A stretch of 64,000 bases of DNA from an uncultured Modestobacter sp. Lineage in GTDB: Bacteria; Actinomycetota; Actinomycetes; Mycobacteriales; Geodermatophilaceae. Made by a program: the position numbers and the translations under genes. Below the pieces are notes generated by a model that saw nothing but the letters and a program-made list of their open reading frames with translations, ran no database searches and was not told where the DNA came from. Every line of letters starts with the position of its first letter. The stretch's first letter is position 1. Positions 37,514-44,693 of the stretch are shown here, piece by piece. The DNA is taken from positions 434,001 to 498,000 of the forward strand of contig NZ_CANKUD010000002.1 of NCBI RefSeq assembly GCF_947486615.1. The letters are read 5' to 3'.

Positions 37514-38469
37514 CGGGCCTGCACCTCCGCCAGCCGGGCCCGCCAGCGCTGCTCGGTGGCCGGGTCGGCCGCGACCTCGGCCAGCCGGTCGGGCACCGGG
37601 CGCACCACCGGCAGGGCGCCGTCGACCGGCAGCAGCGGCTCGCTGGTCACGTCGCCGGTGAACAGCGCCACGGTGGCCAGCCCGCAGGCGAACGGCAGCT
37701 CCGGCAGCGCCGCGGCCAGCGCGACGCCGGCGGCGATCCCCACCGAGCTCTCCAGTGCCGAGGAGACCACGCAGGGCAGCCCGTGCGCCTCGGCCACCGC
37801 CAGCGCCGCCCGCACCCCGCCCAGCGGCTGCACCTTGAGCACCACGACGTCGGCGGCCTCGCGCAGGTCGACCCGCAGCGGGTCGGCGGCGCGGCGGACC
37901 ACCTCGTCGGCGGCGATCCGGACGTCGACCCGCCGGCGCACCGCGGCCAGCTCCTCGACGGTCGCGCAGGGCTGCTCGACGTACTCCAGGCCCACCCGGT
38001 CCAGCGCGGTGATCCGGGCCACGGCGGTGTCGACGTCCCAGGCGGTGTTCGCGTCCACCCGGATCGCGCCGTCCGGCCCGAGCGCGTCGCGCACCGCCTC
38101 CACCCGCGCCTCGTCCTCGGCGTCGGACTGCCCGGGCTCGGCGACCTTCACCTTCGCGGTGCGGCAGCCCGAGGCGGTCACGATCGCGTGCGCCTGCGCC
38201 GGCCCCACCGCCGGCACGGTCACGTTCACCGGCACCGCCGCGCGCACCGGGTCCGGCCAGCCGAGGACCGCCGCCTCGTGCGCGCTGCGCCACCAGCGGC
38301 GGCTCTCGACGGCGTCGTAGTCCCAGAACGGGGAGAACTCGCCCCAGCCGGCCGGGCCCTGCACCAGCACGCCGTCGCGGACGTCGAGGCCGCGGAAGCG
38401 GGTGCGCATCGGCACCGACCAGACGTGCGCCGCCAGCGGGTCGGCGGGGTCGGACGGGGCGGTGACCAC
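37510..38469 (-). CDS. menC: o-Succinylbenzoate synthase
   Basis: A 319-residue enolase-superfamily enzyme. The catalytic Lys pair is in TAKVKVAEPG near residue 103, metal ligands are RVDANTAWDVD near residue 142, EYVEQPCATVEEL near residue 168 and AADEVVRRA near residue 192, and the second catalytic Lys is in VVLKVQPLGG near residue 216. It dehydrates SHCHC to o-succinylbenzoate. I start at GTG 38469, since TAGGCT lies 7 nt upstream and fits a leaderless mRNA; a longer frame starting at 38523 is possible but its extra residues look unconserved. The stop overlaps menD. MenC is cytoplasmic. Confidence 0.92.
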   Translation of the reverse strand: MVTAPSDPADPLAAHVWSVPMRTRFRGLDVRDGVLVQGPAGWGEFSPFWDYDAVESRRWWRSAHEAAVLGWPDPVRAAVPVNVTVPAVGPAQAHAIVTASGCRTAKVKVAEPGQSDAEDEARVEAVRDALGPDGAIRVDANTAWDVDTAVARITALDRVGLEYVEQPCATVEELAAVRRRVDVRIAADEVVRRAADPLRVDLREAADVVVLKVQPLGGVRAALAVAEAHGLPCVVSSALESSVGIAAGVALAAALPELPFACGLATVALFTGDVTSEPLLPVDGALPVVRPVPDRLAEVAADPATEQRWRARLAEVQAR

Positions 38470-38476
38470 GGAGGAC

Positions 38477-38482
38477 AGCCTA
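38477..38482 (-). promoter_or_regulatory. -10 box TAGGCT of menC-menD (leaderless)
   Basis: TAGGCT on the minus strand ends 7 nt before the menC GTG and no Shine-Dalgarno sequence lies between. Confidence 0.45.
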
Positions 38483-38538
38483 GGCGGGCGCCCGGCGAAC
38501 ACCCGGCCACGCTGCTGGTGCACCGGGCGGACGCCGCC

Positions 38539-38544
38539 TAGCGT
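38539..38544 (+). promoter_or_regulatory. -10-like box of the CDP-alcohol phosphatidyltransferase gene
   Basis: TAGCGT on the plus strand would give a transcript start near 38551, 35 nt before the GTG start, leaving room for the GGAGG ribosome-binding site. Confidence 0.35.
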
Positions 38545-38585
38545 GCAGTCCGCGCCGTCCGGCGCCCGAGAACCCGGAGGTCACC

Positions 38586-39281
38586 GTGGCCCACTCGACG
38601 GCCCCACGGACCGTCCCCGCCGACCGCACCCCCCGCGGTCCCGGGCTGCCGGTCCGCTGCGGCGTGCGTGGGTGCGGGTGCGAGGACCCGCGGCAGCTGC
38701 TCAACGCCGCGAACGCGGTCACCGTCGTCCGGACGGTCGCCTCGCTGGCACTGGTGGCCACCGCCGCCGTCCAGCACTCCTGGCCCTGGCTGCTCGCCGG
38801 CTACCTCACCTACTGGATCGGCGACTCCGCCGACGGCAACATCGCCCGCTGGCGGGACCAGGAGACCCGGTTCGGCGCCGTCTTCGACGTGGTCTGCGAC
38901 CGGATCAACTGCGTGAGCTGCGCCATCGTGTTCCTCCAGTTCGTCGACGCGCCCTGGCCGATCGCGGTCTTCCTGTTCCAGTTCGTGGTGGTCGACCTGC
39001 CGCTGACGCTGCTGCCGATGCGCTGGCCGGTGCTGTCGCCGAACTACTTCTTCCTGATCGACCGGCTCGCCTACACGCTCAACTGGCACGTGGTCGCGAA
39101 GGTCACCAACACCACCCTGCTGATCACCCTGCTGGTCGTGCTGCCCGACCAGCAGTGGGTGGCCCTGGTCGCCGCCTCGACCGTGCTGGTGATCAAGATC
39201 TGGTCGTTGGGCCGGGTGCTGCGCCTGCAGGTCCCGAAGGACATCCCGCACGTGCCGCAGGGCGCCGCCACCAGTGCCTGA
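38586..39281 (+). CDS. CDP-alcohol phosphatidyltransferase family membrane protein
   Basis: A 231-residue membrane protein with the family signature GDSADGNIARWRDQETRFGA followed by VFDVVCDR at about residues 78-105, matching D-x2-D-G-x2-A-R-x8-G-x3-D-x3-D. About five helices are visible. Family members transfer a phosphoalcohol from a CDP-lipid to a second alcohol, as in phosphatidylinositol or phosphatidylglycerol phosphate synthesis; the acceptor is not evident. A cysteine-rich N-terminus (CGVRGCGCEDPRQ) is unusual. The GTG start at 38586 is preceded by GGAGG at 5 nt. It overlaps the next gene by 8 bp (GTGCCTGA), so the two are coupled. The enzyme sits in the cytoplasmic membrane. Confidence 0.9.
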   Translation: MAHSTAPRTVPADRTPRGPGLPVRCGVRGCGCEDPRQLLNAANAVTVVRTVASLALVATAAVQHSWPWLLAGYLTYWIGDSADGNIARWRDQETRFGAVFDVVCDRINCVSCAIVFLQFVDAPWPIAVFLFQFVVVDLPLTLLPMRWPVLSPNYFFLIDRLAYTLNWHVVAKVTNTTLLITLLVVLPDQQWVALVAASTVLVIKIWSLGRVLRLQVPKDIPHVPQGAATSA

Positions 39282-39831
39282 CGCCGGCACGATCGGCCTG
39301 ATCGCGCTCGGCCTGGTGGTCGGCGCGGTCTCCGCCGTCACCCCCTTCCTGCCGGTCGAGGCCTACGTGATCGGCCTGGCGGTCGCCCAGTCACCGACCG
39401 TCGCGGTCGCCGGCGCCGTCGCCGCGGCGATCGGCCAGACGGTGGGCAAGGTGGTGCTCTTCACCGCCGCCCGCGGGGCGGCCACCTCCCGGTGGTCGCA
39501 GAAGCTGCGCGACCGGGGCGCCAAGGAGGCCGCGGAGATCGCCGCCGCCGAGGAGGCCGGGGAACCGCCGCCGGGTGGGCCGGTGAAGCGGGCGCTACGG
39601 CCGGTGGGCCGCTGGCTGAAGCGGGTCAACGCCCTGGGCATCCGGCTGCTCTCCGGCCGCTGGGGCCCCGGCGTGGTGCTGCTCAGCGGGTCGGTCGGCA
39701 TCCCGCCGCTGCTGGCGATCGCCTTCTACGCGGGCACCTCGAAGATGAGCCTGCGGACGTTCGTCGTCGCCTGCCTGGCCGGCCGCACCATCAGGTTCGT
39801 CGTCCTCGCCCTGGTGCCCGACCTGTTCTGA
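39274..39831 (+). CDS. VTT/DedA-like small membrane protein
   Basis: A 185-residue protein starting at GTG 39274. The N-terminal helix contains TPFLPVEAYVIGLAV near residue 23, and the C-terminal half has LLSGSVGIPPLLAIAFYAG near residue 140 and a final helix. This distribution, with re-entrant-looking segments around Pro and Gly, resembles VTT-domain (DedA, YqaA-like) membrane proteins, some of which move undecaprenyl phosphate or lipids. A charged loop (residues 70-120) has two Ala/Glu-rich stretches. It is coupled to the preceding phosphatidyltransferase and lies before menE. Its exact role is not known. Confidence 0.7.
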   Translation: MPDAGTIGLIALGLVVGAVSAVTPFLPVEAYVIGLAVAQSPTVAVAGAVAAAIGQTVGKVVLFTAARGAATSRWSQKLRDRGAKEAAEIAAAEEAGEPPPGGPVKRALRPVGRWLKRVNALGIRLLSGRWGPGVVLLSGSVGIPPLLAIAFYAGTSKMSLRTFVVACLAGRTIRFVVLALVPDLF

Positions 39832-39853
39832 GCTGCGTCCGACCTGTTCTGAG
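39818..39853. repeat. Short tandem duplication at the end of the VTT-like gene
   Basis: CCGACCTGTTCTGAG occurs at 39818-39832 and again at 39839-39853, spaced 21 nt apart. The first copy contains the stop codon; the second copy lies just after it. Confidence 0.7.
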
Positions 39854-39862
39854 AGCCCGCCG

Positions 39863-39868
39863 TAGCCT
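39863..39868 (+). promoter_or_regulatory. -10 box TAGCCT of menE-menA (leaderless)
   Basis: TAGCCT ends 8 nt before the menE GTG with no Shine-Dalgarno sequence between. Confidence 0.4.
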
Positions 39869-39876
39869 GACTCCTC

Positions 39877-41049
39877 GTGCACCGCCAGCTGACCCTCGTG
39901 GCCGCGCCGCCGCCCGAGGCGGCCGCGGCGGTGCTGACCACCGTCTGGCCCGCGCTGCGCCGCGCCCTGGACGGCGCGGCCCCGCTGGCCGTGCTGCCCG
40001 CCGGCACCGGCCCGGCCGACGCCGCCCGCGCCGTGCTGGCGCCCGACGACCCGCTCGAGCCGGGCACCGACCTGGTCGTGGTGACCTCCGGGTCGACCGG
40101 CACCGGCAAGGGCGTGCTGCTCTCCGCCGCCGCGCTGCGGGCCTCCGCCACCGCCACCCTCGACCGCCTGGGCGGCCCGGGCAGCTGGCTGCTGGCGCTG
40201 CCCACCTCGGCGATCGGCGGGCTGCAGGTGCTGGTCCGCAGCGCGCTGGCCGGCCGGGAGCCCGCCGTCCTCACCCGCGGCTCGACCCTGGCCGACGCCG
40301 CCGCCCGGCTGCCGGCCGGGGACCGCCGGTACACCGCACTCGTGCCCACCCAGCTGCGCCGGTACCTCGCCGACGAGCCGGAGGTGCTCGCCTCCTTCGA
40401 CGGCGTGCTGGTCGGCGGCGCCGCCACCGACCCGGGCCTGCTGGACGACGCCCGGGCCGCCGGGGTGCAGGTGCGCACCACCTACGGCATGAGCGAGACC
40501 GCGGGCGGCTGCGTCTACGACGGCGTGCCGCTGGCCGGGGTGTCGGTGCGGGTGGCCGAGGGCATAGAGCTGGCCGGCCCGGTGCTGGCGCACGGCTACC
40601 GGCGCGACCCGGCCGGCACCGCCGCCGCGTTCGTCGACGGCTGGTTCCGCACCCGGGACGCCGGCGCGTGGGACGGCGGCCGGCTCACCGTGCACGGCCG
40701 GCTGGACGACGTGCTGATCAGCGGCGGGGTGAACGTGGCCCCGCAGGCGGTCGAGGCGGTGCTGCGCGCGCACCCCACGATCGCCGACGCCGTGGTCACC
40801 GGCCGGCCCGACCCGGAGTGGGGCCAGCGGGTGGTCGCGGCCGTCGTCGCCGCCCCCGGCGCGGTGCCGCAGCTGACCCAGCTGCGGCCCTGGGTGGCCA
40901 CCCGGCTCGGTGCCGCGGCCGCACCCCGGGAGCTGGTGCTGCTCGACGCCGTCCCCACCCTGCACACCGGCAAGCCCGACCGCCGGTCCGTCGCCGCCCT
41001 GCTCACCGAACGCACGACCATCGAACGCACGCCGAAGGGAACCGACTGA
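39877..41049 (+). CDS. menE: o-Succinylbenzoate-CoA ligase
   Basis: A 390-residue ANL-superfamily enzyme, shorter than the usual 450-550 residues, as is normal for actinobacterial MenE. The phosphate-binding loop is VVVTSGSTGTGKG near residue 71, the adenine region is TTYGMSETAGGCVYDG near residue 203, and the C-terminal hinge is GRLDDVLISGGVNVAPQAVE near residue 276. The catalytic Lys is in HTGKPDRRSV near residue 368. It forms o-succinylbenzoyl-CoA from the MenC product. Start GTG 39877 follows TAGCCT by 8 nt. The stop overlaps the menA start by one base (TGATG), so menE and menA are coupled. Confidence 0.92.
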   Translation: MHRQLTLVAAPPPEAAAAVLTTVWPALRRALDGAAPLAVLPAGTGPADAARAVLAPDDPLEPGTDLVVVTSGSTGTGKGVLLSAAALRASATATLDRLGGPGSWLLALPTSAIGGLQVLVRSALAGREPAVLTRGSTLADAAARLPAGDRRYTALVPTQLRRYLADEPEVLASFDGVLVGGAATDPGLLDDARAAGVQVRTTYGMSETAGGCVYDGVPLAGVSVRVAEGIELAGPVLAHGYRRDPAGTAAAFVDGWFRTRDAGAWDGGRLTVHGRLDDVLISGGVNVAPQAVEAVLRAHPTIADAVVTGRPDPEWGQRVVAAVVAAPGAVPQLTQLRPWVATRLGAAAAPRELVLLDAVPTLHTGKPDRRSVAALLTERTTIERTPKGTD

Positions 41050-41918
41050 TGGCGACCCCCGCCCAGTGGCTGGAGGGGGCGCGCCCCCGCACGCTGCCCG
41101 CCGCGCTCGCGCCGGTGCTCGTCGGCACGGGCGCCGCCGCCGCCCTCGACGGCTTCCGGCTCGGGCCGGCGCTGCTCGCGCTGGTCGTGGCGCTGTCGCT
41201 GCAGGTCGCGGTGAACTACGCCAACGACTACTCCGACGGCAAGCGCGGCACCGACGCCGACCGGGTCGGCCCGATGCGGCTGGTCGGCTCCGGGGCGGCC
41301 ACCCCGCGGCAGGTGCTGGTCGCGGCGCTGCTGTCCTTCGCGGTGGCCGGGCTGGCGGGGTTGGCGCTGGCGGCGGTGTCCAGCTGGTGGCTGGTCGCCG
41401 TGGGCGCGGTGAGCATCCTGGCCGCCTGGACCTACACCGGCGGGCCGATCCCCTACGGCTACCGCGCGCTGGGCGAGGTGTTCGTCTTCGTGTTCTTCGG
41501 CCTGGTCGCCGTCGTCGGCACGACGTTCGCCCAGACCGAGACGCTGGACGGGCTGGCCTTCGCCGCCTCGGTGCCGATCGGGTTGCTCTCGGTGGCCCTG
41601 CTGGTGGTCAACAACCTGCGCGACGTGCACGGGGACGCCGCCGTCGGCAAGCGCACCCTGGCGGTGCTGCTGGGCGAGGCCCGCACCCGGCTGGCCTACA
41701 CCGGGCTGCTGGTCGTCGCCTTCGCCGTGGTGGTCGCCATCGGGGTCACCCGCCCCTGGGCGCTGCTCGCGCTGCTGGCCGTGACGCTGGCGGTGCCGCC
41801 GGTGCGCACCGTCCTCGGCGGCGGCCGGGGCCCGGTGCTGATCGGGGCGCTCAAGGCCACCGGTCAGCTCACCCTCGCCACCGGCGTCCTGCTCGGCCTG
41901 GGCCTCGCCCTCAGCTGA
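41049..41918 (+). CDS. menA: 1,4-Dihydroxy-2-naphthoate polyprenyltransferase
   Basis: A 289-residue UbiA-family membrane enzyme with about eight or nine helices. The first Asp-rich motif is NYANDYSDGKRGTD near residue 58, and the second is NNLRDVHGDAAVGKRTLA near residue 189. These bind the prenyl diphosphate through magnesium. MenA joins the polyprenyl tail, made by the synthase at 9.7-10.7 kb, to the naphthoate ring. The product is then methylated by MenG. Start ATG 41049 overlaps the menE stop. It is an integral protein of the cytoplasmic membrane. Confidence 0.95.
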   Translation: MATPAQWLEGARPRTLPAALAPVLVGTGAAAALDGFRLGPALLALVVALSLQVAVNYANDYSDGKRGTDADRVGPMRLVGSGAATPRQVLVAALLSFAVAGLAGLALAAVSSWWLVAVGAVSILAAWTYTGGPIPYGYRALGEVFVFVFFGLVAVVGTTFAQTETLDGLAFAASVPIGLLSVALLVVNNLRDVHGDAAVGKRTLAVLLGEARTRLAYTGLLVVAFAVVVAIGVTRPWALLALLAVTLAVPPVRTVLGGGRGPVLIGALKATGQLTLATGVLLGLGLALS

Positions 41919-41938
41919 CGGAGGCCCCGCTGCTTCGG

Positions 41939-41990
41939 CCTCGCTGCAGGGTCCCGCCGCGAGCGGAGCGAGGGGTGGGGGGCAGCGAGG
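41939..41990 (-). repeat. Dispersed hairpin repeat, copy 1
   Basis: On the minus strand, 7 nt after the stop codon of the DUF4229-like gene, AAGGACCTCGCTGCC opens a hairpin whose 9-bp outer stem is CCTCGCTGC/GCAGCGAGG (41939-41947 and 41982-41990). The two other copies have C in place of T at the third base of one arm and G instead of A in the other, so the stem is preserved. Confidence 0.7.
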
Positions 41991-41997
41991 TCCTTCT

Positions 41998-42321
41998 TCA
42001 GTCGGTGTCGGTGCCGCGGAGCTCGGCGCGGAGCGCCTCCTTGCGCTCGGCGCGGACCACCAGGGCGGTGGTGAGCTGCTGGCGCACCCGGCCGAGCGCC
42101 AGGTAGGAGACCGGCATCGCCAGCAGCACGCCGAAGAGGAAGCCGGGCGTGCCGGGCAGCCCGAGCACCCACAGCAGGGCCACCAGCGCGGCGGCGATGG
42201 CCAGCCGGCCCAGGGTGTAGAGCAGCAGCCACTGCACCACCTTCGGCTCACCCGATGCCCCGCCCGCGGGCGCGGTCGCCCCGGTCGCGTTGCCCTGCGG
42301 TGTCCTGTCCTGCTCAGCCAC
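41998..42321 (-). CDS. DUF4229-like small membrane protein
   Basis: A 107-residue protein with two membrane helices at about residues 31-52 and 55-75 (LGRLAIAAALVALLWVLGL and GFLFGVLLAMPVSYLALG). The C-terminus is charged (RAERKEALRAELRGTDTD). Length, topology and neighbourhood next to menA match DUF4229 proteins of actinobacteria, from memory. The role is unknown. Start GTG 42321 overlaps the 3' end of the Lrp-type gene by 8 bp, so it is translationally coupled to the regulator. The stop is followed by hairpin repeat copy 1. Confidence 0.7.
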   Translation of the reverse strand: MAEQDRTPQGNATGATAPAGGASGEPKVVQWLLLYTLGRLAIAAALVALLWVLGLPGTPGFLFGVLLAMPVSYLALGRVRQQLTTALVVRAERKEALRAELRGTDTD

Positions 42322-42742
42322 GACGGCCCTCCCACTTGGTCGAGAGGACGACGGTGGTGCGGGTCCGCGCCACCCCTCTGATCCGGTTCAACGCGCTGAT
42401 GGTGTCCTCGAGTGCCCGGATGTCGGGGACGCGCACCTTCAGCACATACCCCTCGCTCCCGGCGACCCGCCAGCAGTCCTCGACCATGGGCAGTTCACCC
42501 ATGGCCTCCTCCAGGCCGGTGTCGTCGACCTGGTCGCTCTCGATCACCCCGACCAGGGCGGTCACCCCCAGGCCCACGGCGGCCGGGTCGACCACCGCGC
42601 GGTAGCCGGTGATGACCCCGGCGGCCTCGAGCTTGCCGATCCGCTCGTGCACCGAGGGCGCCGACAGGCCGACCTGCCGCGCCAGCTCGGCGTAGCTGGC
42701 CCGGCCGTTGGCCCGCAGCAGGCTGATCAACTGCTCGTCCAC
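42314..42742 (-). CDS. Lrp/AsnC family transcriptional regulator
   Basis: A 142-residue regulator. The helix-turn-helix is in VDEQLISLLRANGRASYAE and LARQVGLSAPSVHERIGKLE (residues 1-43), and the C-terminal RAM (ligand-binding) domain follows, with VTALVGVIE, EGYVLKVRVPDI and RTRTTVVLSTKWE. Such proteins control amino-acid metabolism and bind a small amino-acid-like effector. The only in-frame start codon near the fold is GTG 42742. A GGAGG motif 5 nt before an ATC codon six codons upstream raises the possibility of an unusual start. Overlap with the DUF4229-like gene suggests a common transcript. The target genes are unknown. Confidence 0.85.
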   Translation of the reverse strand: MDEQLISLLRANGRASYAELARQVGLSAPSVHERIGKLEAAGVITGYRAVVDPAAVGLGVTALVGVIESDQVDDTGLEEAMGELPMVEDCWRVAGSEGYVLKVRVPDIRALEDTISALNRIRGVARTRTTVVLSTKWEGRRG

Positions 42743-42864
42743 CGCGTCGATGACGGCCTCCGGTCCTGGTGTGCGGGCGCCCCCGACACCGGGTCGAGGC
42801 GGCAGGGGGACGGCGTCCGGCCCCCGCGGGGCGAGATCACCGGGTCCGAGTATCGCCGCGGTCG

Positions 42865-42870
42865 TACATT
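42865..42870 (+). promoter_or_regulatory. -10 box of the small membrane protein gene
   Basis: TACATT on the plus strand would start transcription about 20 nt before the ATG at 42896, leaving GAGG as a ribosome-binding site. Confidence 0.4.
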
Positions 42871-42895
42871 GGGAGGCGATGAGGGGGGTGGCCTG

Positions 42896-43129
42896 ATGGT
42901 CTTCCTGGTGATGTTGGTGATCGCGGTGGCCGTGGTCGTGCTGGTGATGCGGGCGGCGTCCGCGCAGGGCGGCGGTCCCGGGGGTGTCGACCGGCCCGGT
43001 CGCCCGCCGCGGCCGACGCGTCCGCCCCGTGGGCAGCGGCCCACCCGGCCGGTCGCGCCGGACGACGATCCGGAGTTCCTCCGCGAGCTCGAACGGCGCA
43101 CCCGCCGGGACGACGGCAGCCTGAGCTGA
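42896..43129 (+). CDS. Small hypothetical membrane protein
   Basis: A 77-residue protein with one N-terminal membrane helix (VFLVMLVIAVAVVVLVMRAA, residues 2-21), followed by a Pro/Arg/Gly-rich soluble part ending DDDPEFLRELERRTRRDDGS. No family is recognised. ATG 42896 is preceded by GAGGGGGGTG. It diverges from the Lrp-type gene and ends at a hairpin terminator. The single helix and basic tail suggest a small membrane-anchored protein of unknown role. Confidence 0.65.
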   Translation: MVFLVMLVIAVAVVVLVMRAASAQGGGPGGVDRPGRPPRPTRPPRGQRPTRPVAPDDDPEFLRELERRTRRDDGSLS

Positions 43130-43163
43130 CCGGCGGCCCCCCAGGGCCGCTCCCGACGGACGA

Positions 43164-43197
43164 CGAGCCGTCAGCCCCACCCGGGGCTGACGGCTCG
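43164..43197. terminator. Hairpin terminator between two convergent small genes
   Basis: A perfect 15-bp stem (43164-43178 CGAGCCGTCAGCCCC and 43183-43197) with a 4-nt loop, between the small membrane-protein gene on the plus strand and the 120-residue gene on the minus strand. Confidence 0.85.
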
Positions 43198-43236
43198 TGG
43201 CGTCCGAGAGGCCGGCTGTGCGCCGGCTGTGCCCGG

Positions 43237-43599
43237 CTACGCGGCGGTGCTCTGCCGCGCCGCGCTGTCGGACGACGGGCTGCCGCCGCCGAAGAGGCGC
43301 CGCCAGCCGAGCTTGCGCCGGGCCGGCCGCGGCTCGGCGCCGGGCTGCGCGTCGGCCGACTGGTCGACCGCCGAGCCGGCTGCGTCCTCGGTGCCGGCGG
43401 GCCAGCCGAGGCCGGTGCCCTCACCGGGCTCCCCCGGCCAGCCGAGGCCACCAGGCTCACCGTCGGCCGCCCGGGGTGCACCGGCCAGGTGCCGCGGCTC
43501 CCCCGGCTCGACGGCCGCCGACTGCTGCAGCGCGGCAGCGACGAGCGGGTGCACCCCGGCCCCGTCGCCGGCCGCGTGCCTACCCACGGTGATCCCCAC
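43237..43599 (-). CDS. Hypothetical protein with Gly/Pro/Trp repeats
   Basis: A 120-residue protein starting at GTG 43599. It is hydrophilic, with an imperfect repeat around GGLGWPGEPGEGTGLGWPAG near residue 52 and a basic C-terminal patch ARRKLGWRRLFGGG near residue 95. There is no signal peptide or membrane helix. I recognise no family. The codon pattern fits this frame and a terminator follows, so the gene is plausible, but it could also start at GTG 43587. Its role is unknown. Confidence 0.5.
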   Translation of the reverse strand: MGITVGRHAAGDGAGVHPLVAAALQQSAAVEPGEPRHLAGAPRAADGEPGGLGWPGEPGEGTGLGWPAGTEDAAGSAVDQSADAQPGAEPRPARRKLGWRRLFGGGSPSSDSAARQSTAA

Positions 43600-43721
43600 G
43601 GCGCTCAGTCATGCCGTCAGGATGCCACGATCCGCATGCGACGGGCGAGCCGCAGACGTACCGCACGGTGTCGTTTCACCCATGCGTGACGCTCAGTGAG
43701 CGGTTGGGTCGCCCGGTCGGG

Positions 43722-44693
43722 TCAGCTGACCCCGCCGTAGCTGTGCAGCCCGGTGGAGACCAGGTTGACGAACAGCAGGTTGAAGATCATCACGACCAGC
43801 CCGACCACGTTCACCCACGCCGACGGGCGACCGCGCCACCCCGACGTCGTCCGGGCGTGCAGGTAGGCGGCGTAGACGACCCACGCGATGAACGCCCAGG
43901 TCTCCTTCGGGTCCCAGCCCCAGAACCGGCCCCAGGCGCTCTCCGCCCAGATCGCCCCGGCGATGACGGCGAAGGTCCAGATCGGGAAGCCGAAGACCGC
44001 AGTGCGGTGCGCGGTGCGGTCCAGCGCCGCGGCCGAGGGCAGCCGGTCCAGCAGCGAGGAACCGCCGGCGACCTCCCCGGTGGCGACGCGCTCGTCGTGC
44101 CGGGACCGCAGCAGGTACAGCAGGCTCGCGATGCCGCTGACGAAGAAGATGCCGAAGCCCAGCGTGGCGGTGCTGACGTGCACGGCCAGCCACGACGAGC
44201 GCAGCGCCGCGACCAGTGGCCCGGTCTCGACGTAGAGGAACAGCCCGATGAGGACCAGTGACAGCACCACCGGGCCCAGCACGAAGACCCCGATGTGCCG
44301 CAGCGCCGGCGCCCGGACGGCGAGCACGCCGTAGGCGACCACCGCGACCAGCACGACCGCGGTGGAGAACTCGTACATGTTGCCCCAGGGCAGCCGGTCG
44401 GCGGCCAGCCCGCGGAAGACCAGCACGGCGGTGTGGGTGACCGCGCCCAGGCCGGTGAGCACCATGGCCACCAGGCCGAGCCGGCGGGCACGGGCGGGCT
44501 CGGCCGCCTCGCCGTCCGGGCCGACGGGCGTCGCGTCGTCCGTTCCTCCGGTCCCGGCGGCGACGAGCTGGCGGCTGCGCGCGGGACGGCCGAAGGCCAG
44601 CTCCGCGCAGAAGGCGACCATCGCGAGGGAGTACAGCGCGACGGTGATGGAGAAGAACGTGTCGGACAGCGTGGCCAGCGACTCGTCGATCAC
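43722..44693 (-). CDS. resC: Cytochrome c biogenesis protein CcsB/ResC
   Basis: A 323-residue membrane protein with about eight helices. The tryptophan-rich haem-handling signature is GRFWGWDPKETWAFIAWVVY near residue 250, and conserved histidines flank it (AVTHTAVL near residue 86, WLAVHVSTATLGFGIFF near residue 170). With ResB it moves haem across the membrane and attaches it to apocytochrome c (System II). The stop is within a GGTCAGCTGACC palindrome. The ATG at 44693 overlaps the resB stop (ATGA). The gene is at the end of a four-gene set resA-ccdA-resB-resC, read in that order on the minus strand. Confidence 0.93.
   Translation of the reverse strand: MIDESLATLSDTFFSITVALYSLAMVAFCAELAFGRPARSRQLVAAGTGGTDDATPVGPDGEAAEPARARRLGLVAMVLTGLGAVTHTAVLVFRGLAADRLPWGNMYEFSTAVVLVAVVAYGVLAVRAPALRHIGVFVLGPVVLSLVLIGLFLYVETGPLVAALRSSWLAVHVSTATLGFGIFFVSGIASLLYLLRSRHDERVATGEVAGGSSLLDRLPSAAALDRTAHRTAVFGFPIWTFAVIAGAIWAESAWGRFWGWDPKETWAFIAWVVYAAYLHARTTSGWRGRPSAWVNVVGLVVMIFNLLFVNLVSTGLHSYGGVS

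Noticed and set aside
34292-38320. A 1342-codon plus-strand frame overlapping the GGDEF/EAL gene and menD/menC
   Set aside because: Arg/Gly/Ala/Pro-rich shadow that crosses three genes with known motifs in other frames.
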